From contig NZ_CP076543.1 of assembly GCF_030440515.1 (NCBI RefSeq), positions 6,859,001-6,923,000 of the forward strand: 64,000 bases of DNA, in the 5' to 3' direction. Both the position numbers and the translations under genes were made by a program. Below are positions 17,461 to 24,911 of this stretch, piece by piece. A model generated the notes under the pieces. The model was not told the DNA's origin. It did no database searches and saw only the letters and a program-made list of their open reading frames with translations. The stretch is from Streptomyces xanthophaeus. Lineage in GTDB: Bacteria > Actinomycetota > Actinomycetes > Streptomycetales > Streptomycetaceae. Each line of letters starts with the position of its first letter. The first letter of the stretch is position 1.

Positions 17461-18630
17461 TCAGGCTTGGACCGGCGCACGCCGGTCGGTGATCAGGCGC
17501 ATTTCAGAGCGCGCGAGGAAGCGTGAGATCTCCTGGTCTGTGGTGGGGACGCCGTCCTTGGCGCTGTCGAGCAGCCGGGCGAGCACAGCAGCTTTGTGGC
17601 CGCCCTCGACGCCGAGGGCCAGTGCGGGGCGCGCGTCGAGCGGGCCGCGCAGGTCGAGGAGGCGCACGACGATGTCGTCGCGCTGGAAGACGGTGCTGCC
17701 CTCGATGGGGCTCGTCGGGTCGTCCACGGCCGCCTCGTCCTGCCCGGCGAGCAGCCGGGCGAGCGCCATGCCGCACCCGTCCTTCGCGGGATAGAAGAGG
17801 GCGTGCCGGCTGACGTCCGCGGGCTCGCGGCCGCCTGCCGCCACATGGTGCACCGCCGGGAGCGCCGCACGGGTGAAGAACATCCGGGCCGATCCGGGGT
17901 CGCTGAGATCCCGGTCCTGTTCCAGGTACGGGTTGATGGCCTCCTCCAGCGCCCGTACCTCGGGCTGCTGGGACACGTGGCGCAGGGCCGCGAGGAGGTC
18001 GCCCTCGACCTCGACCGCCCGCACGACACGGTTGCCGTGCATGAACAGCGAGGTCCGGCGGAGCCGGGTGCTCTCGTCGACCTGGGCCTGCGGGGAGGTG
18101 TACCCGGCCAGGAGCTCCGCCACCACCGGCTCGCTGCCGGGCTTGACGGTGAAGGTGAGCGCGTGGCGGACCACGCCGTCACCGCGCCGCGGAGCGACCC
18201 GGAGGCTACCCCGGGCGGTGTCCGCGGCGTCCGGTGAAGACGCGGCGGAGGGCGGGCCGGTGGGGGAGGGGGAGCCGGGGTCCGGCCCCTTGCCGGTCAC
18301 GTGCAGCACGCTGAAACGCAGCGAGCGGGTGTCCCGTACGCAGCCGTGGAGCGGCTGCACCGACGCGACGTGTTCCTCGCTGTTGACCCAGGCCAAGAAC
18401 CGCGGCGCGCTCTCCCATTCGCTGGTGATGAGCCACTGCGACGGATTCTCGATCGACTGGCACAACTCGTCGCGGATGTGTCCGGGGACGGAGGACACCT
18501 GCTCGCGGAGATGTTCGTACACCTCCAGGAACTGATTCTGCGCACCGTCGTACAGATCCAGCAGCAGCACGACCCGAAGCCTCGAGCCGTCGAAGGCGGA
18601 CTGGGATATCCGTTCCGACAAGGTTGTCAT
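17461..18630 (-). CDS. SchA/CurD-domain protein with N-terminal ABM-like domain
   Basis: A 389-residue protein built from ferredoxin-like units. Residues 17-115 resemble an antibiotic-biosynthesis-monooxygenase (ABM) dimer domain (VVLLLDLYDGAQNQFLEVYE, WLITSEWES). A Pro/Ser/Ala linker follows. Two SchA/CurD-type units at about 155-260 and 272-385 share the pattern R-H-A-L-x-F then L-L-A-G. Such proteins occur in spore pigment and other aromatic polyketide clusters and are thought to assist oxidation or cyclisation. It is divergent from the FAD hydroxylase gene and followed by the ACP gene. Confidence 0.82.
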   Translation of the reverse strand: MTTLSERISQSAFDGSRLRVVLLLDLYDGAQNQFLEVYEHLREQVSSVPGHIRDELCQSIENPSQWLITSEWESAPRFLAWVNSEEHVASVQPLHGCVRDTRSLRFSVLHVTGKGPDPGSPSPTGPPSAASSPDAADTARGSLRVAPRRGDGVVRHALTFTVKPGSEPVVAELLAGYTSPQAQVDESTRLRRTSLFMHGNRVVRAVEVEGDLLAALRHVSQQPEVRALEEAINPYLEQDRDLSDPGSARMFFTRAALPAVHHVAAGGREPADVSRHALFYPAKDGCGMALARLLAGQDEAAVDDPTSPIEGSTVFQRDDIVVRLLDLRGPLDARPALALGVEGGHKAAVLARLLDSAKDGVPTTDQEISRFLARSEMRLITDRRAPVQA

Positions 18631-18777
18631 CGTTCACACTCCTTCGAGACCACACGGTCGCCACGGGGCGGCGCCACCCGAACCGATCGTTGTCCCGTAA
18701 TCCCTGCGGCGCGAGAGGAGAGAACCAAGCGGGTGAACGAGCGAGGGAACCGGGCTCGTACAGGGCATGGAAGACCC

Positions 18778-20481
18778 ATGAAGGAAAACGTCGACCACCA
18801 CGTCCCGGTCCTCATCGTGGGCGGCTCGCTGGTGGGTCTGTGCACCTCGCTCTTCCTCGGCCGGCATGGCATCAGACACATGGTGGTCGAGAAGCACGCG
18901 GGTACCTCGATGCACCCACGCGGACGCGGTATCAACGTACGGACGATGGAACTGTTCCGGGTCGCCCGTGTCGAGGACCGGATCCGTGAGGCCGCCTCGG
19001 TCCTGGCGGACAACCACGGCATCATGCAGGGCGGCTCGCTGACCGGTGACGACCAGGAGTGGCTCTTCGAGGAAATCGACCCGGGTGGCGCGCTCGCGCG
19101 CTTCAGTCCGGCGGCATGGTGTCTGTGCAGCCAGAACGACATCGAACCGGTCCTGATGTCCGTGACCCCCTCACTCGGAGCCGACCTGCGGTTCTCCACC
19201 GAACTCCTCTCCTTCGACCAGGACCCGGGCGGGGTCACCGCGATCGTGAAGAACCGGGAGACCGGGGAGCACAGCACGGTGCGCGCGGACTACCTTGTCG
19301 CCGCCGACGGGCCGCGCAGCCCCGTCCGGGAGGCGCTCCGGATCGGCCAGAGCGGCTCCGGGGACCTGTTCCACAACGTGAGCATCACCTTCCGGTCGCA
19401 GATGCTGCCCCACGTGGTCGGCGACCGGCGTTTCATCGTGTGCTACCTGACCAAGCCCGATGCCGACGGGGCCCTGCTGCCGGTGGACAACGGCGAGCGG
19501 TGGGTCTTCCACGCGCCCTGGCACCCGGACCGGGGCGAGACATTGGAGGACTTCACCGACGAGCGCTGCGTGGAGCACATCCGCCGGGCCGTCGGCGCCC
19601 CCGACCTGGACGTCGAGGTCACCGGGAAGGCCCCGTGGCACGCCGCCGAGCGGGTCGCCGAGCGGTACGCGGTCGGCCGGGTCTTCCTGGCCGGTGACTC
19701 CGCCCACGAGATGTCCCCCACCGGGGCGTTCGGCTCGAACACCGGCATCCAGGACGCCCACAACATCGCCTGGAAGCTCGCCGCGGTGCTGGACGGTTCG
19801 GCCGGCCCGGGGCTGCTGCAGACCTACGAGGCCGAGCGGTTGCCGGTGGCCCGGGCGACGAGCGAGCGCGCTTCGGCACGTTCGGCGGAGCACAGCCACC
19901 CGGGGTACGAGCCCGACCCCGAGCCCGCGTCCGCCTCCGGGGCCGCACCCGCGCCCGCGGCCGGGCCGGACTCCGCGCCGGGCGGTGGCGGTGGCGGCGG
20001 CCGGCAGGGCGGGGTCCTCTCCGTGGCCATGGGCTACCGCTACAACCGGGGCGCGGTGCTGGGAGCCGATCCGGACCGGCCCGTCGTACCCGAGCGGATG
20101 CGGCTCTGCGGAGATCCGGGCAGCCGCGCACCGCACATGTGGCTCTGCGGTGCGGGGGATCCGGAGCCGAAGTCCACCGTGGACCTCTACGAGCGTTCCT
20201 TCGTCCTGCTGTGCTCCGAGGGTGCGCCGTGGCGTGCCGCGGGGCGGTCCGTCGCCGAACAGCTGGGCCTGCCCCTGGACGTGTACGCGATCGGCACCGG
20301 CCCGGATGCCGACCTCATCCCGGCGAACGGCGGCGACTGGACCGAGGTGCACGGCACGACCGAGGAGGGTGCGATCCTCGTCCGCCCGGACGGTTTCGTG
20401 GCCTGGCGCTCGGCGCAGGCGGTGGCGGATCCGGCAGCGGTCCTCCACGAGGTCCTGACCACGCTGCTGGACCGGTCCTGA
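18778..20481 (+). CDS. FAD-dependent aromatic polyketide hydroxylase (WhiE-ORFVIII/PgaE-like)
   Basis: A 567-residue class A flavoprotein monooxygenase. The dinucleotide fold is VLIVGGSLVGLCTSLFLGRHG at the N-terminus, ending with Glu in VVEKHAG. The DG motif is VAADGPRSPVREAL near residue 180, and the second FAD motif is VFLAGDSAHEMSPTGAFGSN near residue 302. Residues 380-415 are a Pro/Ala/Gly insert with a seven-Gly run before the thioredoxin-like C-terminal domain. I chose ATG 18778 for the FAD fold position and GGAAG just upstream. It hydroxylates an aromatic polyketide, by homology; the polyketide is not identifiable here. Confidence 0.9.
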   Translation: MKENVDHHVPVLIVGGSLVGLCTSLFLGRHGIRHMVVEKHAGTSMHPRGRGINVRTMELFRVARVEDRIREAASVLADNHGIMQGGSLTGDDQEWLFEEIDPGGALARFSPAAWCLCSQNDIEPVLMSVTPSLGADLRFSTELLSFDQDPGGVTAIVKNRETGEHSTVRADYLVAADGPRSPVREALRIGQSGSGDLFHNVSITFRSQMLPHVVGDRRFIVCYLTKPDADGALLPVDNGERWVFHAPWHPDRGETLEDFTDERCVEHIRRAVGAPDLDVEVTGKAPWHAAERVAERYAVGRVFLAGDSAHEMSPTGAFGSNTGIQDAHNIAWKLAAVLDGSAGPGLLQTYEAERLPVARATSERASARSAEHSHPGYEPDPEPASASGAAPAPAAGPDSAPGGGGGGGRQGGVLSVAMGYRYNRGAVLGADPDRPVVPERMRLCGDPGSRAPHMWLCGAGDPEPKSTVDLYERSFVLLCSEGAPWRAAGRSVAEQLGLPLDVYAIGTGPDADLIPANGGDWTEVHGTTEEGAILVRPDGFVAWRSAQAVADPAAVLHEVLTTLLDRS

Positions 20482-20517
20482 TCCGACCGTTCGCGTTCCC
20501 GTTCCCGGAGAGACGAG

Positions 20518-20553
20518 GGCGCCGTCCCGCGGAGTGATCCGCGGGACGGCGCC
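20518..20553. terminator. Bidirectional hairpin terminator
   Basis: Perfect 15-bp stem GGCGCCGTCCCGCGG with a 6-nt loop AGTGAT, followed by TTT. It separates the convergent hydroxylase and lipoprotein genes. Confidence 0.9.
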
Positions 20554-20584
20554 TTTCACCTTGCGACGAGGCGGCCTGACCGGG

Positions 20585-21139
20585 TCATCGCGGCGTCTTC
20601 GAGCCGAGCCCCCCGGGCGTCCTCGGAACCCAGTCGGGGGCCGCCGGGGCCTGTTTCGGATCCGGCTCCCGCATGGTCACGCGCCAGCCGTCCTCTCCGG
20701 TCCTTCCGGTGAGGCGCACCACGAACGACTTGGTCTGGCCGCTGTCGTGGAAGTACACGACGACGAGCTGCCGCACGGACCCCTCGTCGTAGAACTCCGC
20801 GGTCACCTTCCCCTTGGCCCCCTCGTGGAAGGCCCGGATCCAGTTCCGGGCGGTCCGCTCGACGTCCCCCTTCGCGTCGTCGGGGTCGGCGGCGAGCGCC
20901 TCCACCTCCTCGGCCTTGCCGTCGGCGAGCCGCCAGATCAGCTTCTGGGTGATCCCGAGGGACTCGGAGGTGGGGTACCCGACCACGCCCAGGGGTTCGT
21001 GGCCCGCGTAGTCGGTCGCGTACTGCAGCTTCTCCTCGTCGGCGGCGCAGGCGGTGAGACCGCCCCAGGCCAGCGCGGACACCAGGGCGGCGCGTACGAC
21101 GAGGGCGGCCCTCGGCCGGGCGCTCATCGGGGAACCCAT
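20585..21139 (-). CDS. Putative lipoprotein of unknown function
   Basis: A 184-residue exported protein with lipobox L-T-A-C (Cys31) after a hydrophobic segment LVVRAALVSALAWGG. The mature part resembles small NTF2-like lipoproteins (ARNWIRAFHEGAKGKVTAEF, RQLVVVYFHDSGQTKSFVVR, DGWRVTMREPDP). Its start is ATG 21139 or ATG 21127; GAGGAAG is close to the first. Proteins of this look are often encoded singly in Streptomyces. No function is claimed. Confidence 0.8.
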   Translation of the reverse strand: MGSPMSARPRAALVVRAALVSALAWGGLTACAADEEKLQYATDYAGHEPLGVVGYPTSESLGITQKLIWRLADGKAEEVEALAADPDDAKGDVERTARNWIRAFHEGAKGKVTAEFYDEGSVRQLVVVYFHDSGQTKSFVVRLTGRTGEDGWRVTMREPDPKQAPAAPDWVPRTPGGLGSKTPR

Positions 21140-21369
21140 ACTTCCTCGGTCTTCCGGTGGTCATCGAGTGATCTCGATGCAGAGAGCTGCAACGTAGCGC
21201 CCTGACCGGGCAGTTCGATCCGGTAAACGGACAAGAGGGACACAACTCGCGCCTCAGTGATGCAATTCACTCAATGGCTGGATTTCGCCCCTGGGTCCCA
21301 CCCTGCCATCCGGATGCCGGACAACTCCGCGCGCCGGCGCGGAACGCCGTCTACTCTGGCCGGGCAGCT

Positions 21370-21563
21370 GGTTCGCCCCGTCCGCCAGGCGGGATGCGTC
21401 GTAAGAGGGAACCCGGTGGGAATCCGGGACTGCCCCGCAGCGGTGAGCGGGAACGACCGCCGTCATACGCACTGGGCCCGGACGGGTCTGGGAAGCGACG
21501 GCCAGTAGGAGTCTCGTACGGCATCCGTACGACGGGACGTGCCCGCGAGTCCGAAGACCTGCC
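21370..21563 (+). ncRNA. Cobalamin riboswitch (metE leader)
   Basis: Classical B12 aptamer. The first conserved segment is near GATGCGTCGTAAGAGGGAAC. The core AATCCGGGACTGCCCCGCAG starts at 21421, GGGAAGCGACGGCCAGTAGG lies at 21490-21509, and the closing segment GCGAGTCCGAAGACCTGCC is at 21545-21563. It lies about 200 bp upstream of metE. Cobalamin binding should switch off this B12-independent synthase when the B12-dependent MetH route is available. Confidence 0.93.
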
Positions 21564-21760
21564 CGTTGCCCGTACGCGACCGATCGCGCACGGAAATCCC
21601 GGTGACCTCGTGGGCGGGTCGGCGACACATCAGGCGGGCGACCGCGGACGCGTGCAGCTGCACGTACCCGTACCCGGTCGGGCTCCGTCCGGTTCGTCAT
21701 CCCTTCGCGCCCTCGGCCCCTCACCGGGTCCACAGGAGAACGCTCGCGAAGGAGAGTTCC

Positions 21761-24079
21761 GTGACCCGCAGGACCCCCGCCGCCGCAGGACGGCCCACCG
21801 TGGCCACCGTGTACGGCTACCCCCGCCAGGGCCAGAACCGCGAACTGAAGAAGTCCGTCGAGGGCTACTGGAAGGGCCGCGTCACCGCCGACGCCCTCCG
21901 GGAGACCGCCCGCGACCTGCGCCGCACCAACTGGCAGCAGCTGGCCGACGCCGGCATCACCGAGGTGCCGACCGGTGACTTCTCGTACTACGACCACGTG
22001 CTCGACACCAGCGTGATGGTCGGAGCCGTCCCCGAGCGGCACCGCGCCGCCGTCGCGGCCGACCCGCTCGACGGGTACTTCGCGATGGCGCGCGGTACCC
22101 AGGACGTGGCGCCGCTGGAGATGACCAAGTGGTTCGACACCAACTACCACTACCTGGTGCCCGAACTCGGCCCCGACACCGTCTTCACCGCCGACTCCAC
22201 CCAGCAGGTCGCCCAGCTGGGGGAAGCGCGCGGGCTGGGCCACACCGCCCGCCCGGTCCTGGTCGGCCCCGTCACCTACCTGCTGCTCGCCAAGCCCGCC
22301 CCCGGCGTCGCCGCCGGCTTCGATCCGCTGGCCCTGCTCGACCGGCTCCTGCCCGTCTACGCCCAGGTCCTGGCCGACCTGCGCGCCGCCGGAGCCGAGT
22401 GGGTGCAGCTGGACGAGCCCGCCCTGGTGCAGGACCGCACCCCGGCCGAGCTGAACGCCACCGCCCGCGCCTACCGGGAACTCGGCGGCCTGACCGACCG
22501 GCCCAGGCTGCTCGTCGCCTCCTACTTCGACCGGCTCGGCGAGGCCCTGCCCGTGCTGGCCAAGGCACCCGTCGAAGGCCTCGCCCTGGACTTCACCGAG
22601 GCGGCGGCCGCGAACCTCGACGACCTCGCCGCCGTCGGGGGCCTGCCCGGCAAGCGCCTCGTCGCCGGTGTCGTGAGCGGCCGCAACATCTGGATCAACG
22701 ACTACGAGAAGTCCCTCGCCACCCTCGGAACCCTCCTGGGCCTCGCCGACCGGGTGGACGTGGCCACCTCCTGCTCCCTGCTCCACGTGCCGCTGGACGC
22801 CACCGCCGAACGGGACATCGACCCGCAGGTCCGGCGCTGGCTCGCCTTCGCCCGCCAGAAGACCGCGGAGGTCACCACCCTCGCCCGGGGCCTGGCCCGC
22901 GGCACGGACGCCATCGCCGCCGAACTCGCCGCCAACCGGGCCGACCTGGCCTCCCGCGCTGGTTCCGCCCTCACCCACGATCCGGCGGTCCGGGCCCGCA
23001 CCGCCGCCGTCACCGCCGCCGACGGGCGGCGCCCCCAGCCCTACGCGGAGCGGACCGCCGCCCAGCGGGCGCACCTGGGTCTCCCGCTCCTTCCGACGAC
23101 CACGATCGGATCGTTCCCGCAGACCACCGAACTGCGCACGGCCCGCGCCGACCTGCGGGCCGGGCGCATCGGCACCGCCGGCTACGAGGACCGCATCCGG
23201 GCCGAGATCCGGGAGGTCCTGGCCTTCCAGGAGAAGGCCGGCATCGACGTCCTGGTGCACGGCGAGCCCGAACGCAACGACATGGTCCAGTACTTCGCCG
23301 AGCAGCTCACCGGTTACCTGGCCACCCAGCACGGCTGGGTCCAGTCCTACGGCACCCGCTACGTCCGCCCGCCCGTCCTGGCCGGCGACATCTCCCGCCC
23401 CGACCCGATGACCGTGCGCTGGACCACGTACGCCCAGTCGCAGACGTCCAAGCCGGTCAAGGGCATGCTGACCGGCCCCGTCACCATGCTCGCCTGGTCC
23501 TTCGTCCGCGACGACCAGCCCCTCGGCGACACCGCCCGCCAGGTGGCGCTCGCCCTGCGCGACGAGGTGGGCGACCTGGAGGCGGCCGGCACCGCGGTCA
23601 TCCAGGTCGACGAGCCCGCCCTGCGCGAGACCCTCCCGCTGCGGGCCGCCGACCACGCCGCCTACCTCGCCTGGGCCACCGAGTCCTTCCGGCTCACCAC
23701 CGCCGGAGTCCGTCCGGACACCCAGATCCACACGCACATGTGCTACGCCGAGTTCGGCGACATCGTGGAGGCCATCGAGGACCTCGACGCCGACGTCATC
23801 AGCCTGGAGGCCACCCGTTCCCACATGCAGGTCGCCGGTGAACTGGCGGGCGCCGGCTACCCGCGCGAGGTCGGTCCCGGGGTCTGGGACATCCACTCCC
23901 CGCGGATCCCCTCCGTGGCCGAGGCGACGGCTCTGCTGCGCAAGGGGCTCGGGGCCATCCCGGCGGAGCGGCTGTGGGTCAATCCCGACTGCGGCCTGAA
24001 GACCCGGGGCTGGCCGGAGACCCGGGCCTCCCTGGAGAACCTGGTCGAGGCGGCCCGGCAGGTCCGCGCCGAGATCTAG
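21761..24079 (+). CDS. metE: Cobalamin-independent methionine synthase
   Basis: Transfers the methyl group of 5-methyltetrahydropteroyltri-glutamate to homocysteine. At 772 residues it is full length. The N-terminal half starts [20 protein letters not shown], and the C-terminal barrel starts [16 protein letters not shown]. All zinc ligands are present and equally spaced relative to the E. coli enzyme: His659 and Cys661 in [11 protein letters not shown], Glu683 in SLEATRSHM and Cys744 in [11 protein letters not shown]. The GTG start has GGAGAG 6 nt upstream. Expression is governed by the riboswitch at 21370-21563. The stop overlaps the stop of the convergent TetR gene in a shared CTAG. Confidence 0.98.
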   Translation: MTRRTPAAAGRPTVATVYGYPRQGQNRELKKSVEGYWKGRVTADALRETARDLRRTNWQQLADAGITEVPTGDFSYYDHVLDTSVMVGAVPERHRAAVAADPLDGYFAMARGTQDVAPLEMTKWFDTNYHYLVPELGPDTVFTADSTQQVAQLGEARGLGHTARPVLVGPVTYLLLAKPAPGVAAGFDPLALLDRLLPVYAQVLADLRAAGAEWVQLDEPALVQDRTPAELNATARAYRELGGLTDRPRLLVASYFDRLGEALPVLAKAPVEGLALDFTEAAAANLDDLAAVGGLPGKRLVAGVVSGRNIWINDYEKSLATLGTLLGLADRVDVATSCSLLHVPLDATAERDIDPQVRRWLAFARQKTAEVTTLARGLARGTDAIAAELAANRADLASRAGSALTHDPAVRARTAAVTAADGRRPQPYAERTAAQRAHLGLPLLPTTTIGSFPQTTELRTARADLRAGRIGTAGYEDRIRAEIREVLAFQEKAGIDVLVHGEPERNDMVQYFAEQLTGYLATQHGWVQSYGTRYVRPPVLAGDISRPDPMTVRWTTYAQSQTSKPVKGMLTGPVTMLAWSFVRDDQPLGDTARQVALALRDEVGDLEAAGTAVIQVDEPALRETLPLRAADHAAYLAWATESFRLTTAGVRPDTQIHTHMCYAEFGDIVEAIEDLDADVISLEATRSHMQVAGELAGAGYPREVGPGVWDIHSPRIPSVAEATALLRKGLGAIPAERLWVNPDCGLKTRGWPETRASLENLVEAARQVRAEI

Positions 24080-24693
24080 GCCGCCGTCTCCGTCGGACCG
24101 TCGTCGCCGACGAGGCCCGCGACGTGGTCGGTGATCACGTCGAGGACGTCCGCCGAGATCCTGTCGTCGCCCAGAGCGAGATGGTTCAGCGTCAGCCCGT
24201 CGGTCATGGCGGCCAGATAGCGGGCCAGCACGCTCACGGGCACGCGGAGTTCGAAGCCCATGTGGTGCCGGAGCTGCTCGATCAGTTCGGTGTAGGTGGC
24301 GCAGTACCGCTCGTACTGCCGCCGCGCCAGGTGTGCGAAGTCCGGCCGGCGCAGGGCGTACTGGGTGAGTTCGTAGGTGAGCATGTGTTCGCCCGGGTGG
24401 GCGGACACATGGTCCCAGTACGCCTGGAAGCCCGCCCGGACGGTCTCCCGCAGGGTGGCCTTCGGCTGGATCGCCTCCCTCACCAGGGTGACGCTGTGGT
24501 CGGTGATCGCCGCGATGACGGATTCGAGCAGGGCCTGCTTGGATTCGAAGCAGTAGTGGAAGACGCTCAGGGACACGCCGGCCTCGGCGGCGATCGACCT
24601 GGTCGTCGTCGCGGCGACGCCGTCGCGGGTCATCGCGCGGATGGCTGCCTCGGTCAGCTGCCGGCGCCGCTCGGCCGAGGGCATCCGTGCCAT
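24076..24693 (-). CDS. TetR-family transcriptional regulator (BetI-like C-terminus)
   Basis: A 205-residue repressor. HTH at residues 10-60 (AIRAMTRDGVAATTTRSIAA, then VSLSVFHYCFESKQAL). The ligand domain contains HPGEHMLTYELTQYALRRPD, as in BetI-type TetR C-termini. ATG 24693 has AAAGGAA 7 nt upstream. Just beyond, in its leader, lies a 16-copy heptamer repeat. The target is unknown; the dipeptidase gene upstream on the same strand is a candidate. Confidence 0.9.
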   Translation of the reverse strand: MARMPSAERRRQLTEAAIRAMTRDGVAATTTRSIAAEAGVSLSVFHYCFESKQALLESVIAAITDHSVTLVREAIQPKATLRETVRAGFQAYWDHVSAHPGEHMLTYELTQYALRRPDFAHLARRQYERYCATYTELIEQLRHHMGFELRVPVSVLARYLAAMTDGLTLNHLALGDDRISADVLDVITDHVAGLVGDDGPTETAA

Positions 24694-24717
24694 GGCGTTC
24701 CTTTCGGTTCGTGCTGC

Positions 24718-24829
24718 GGTGCCTGGTGCCTGGTGCGTGGTGCGTGGTGCGTGGTGCCTGGTGCCTGGTGCCTGGTGCCTGGTGCCTGGTGCCTGGTGCC
24801 TGGTGCGTGGTGCCCGGTGCCCGGTGCGT
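24718..24829. repeat. Heptanucleotide minisatellite, 16 units, in the TetR gene leader
   Basis: Sixteen uninterrupted 7-bp units of the form GGTGCCT, with GGTGCGT (5 units) and GGTGCCC (2 units) variants. It starts 25 bp upstream of the TetR start codon and ends 18 bp before the dipeptidase terminator. On the TetR-coding strand it reads AGGCACC. The region is non-coding, so copy-number change would alter promoter or leader length rather than a protein. Confidence 0.95.
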
Positions 24830-24847
24830 GCCGTGCGATGCCACGGC

Positions 24848-24889
24848 GGCCGGGGCCGGCCGGATCAGCAGATCCGGCCGGCCCCGGCC
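24848..24889 (-). terminator. Strong hairpin terminator of the dipeptidase gene
   Basis: Perfect 19-bp GC-rich stem (24848-24866 with 24871-24889) and AGCA loop, 22 bp past the dipeptidase stop. Read in the gene's direction it is followed by GCCGCC and no T-run. Confidence 0.85.
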
Positions 24890-24911
24890 CCTGGACTTCT
24901 CTTCGGCAGGA

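Noticed and set aside
24718..24829. Heptamer block considered as a CRISPR array or Rep-type iteron cluster
   Set aside because: No spacers between units and no replication gene nearby; a simple minisatellite explains it.
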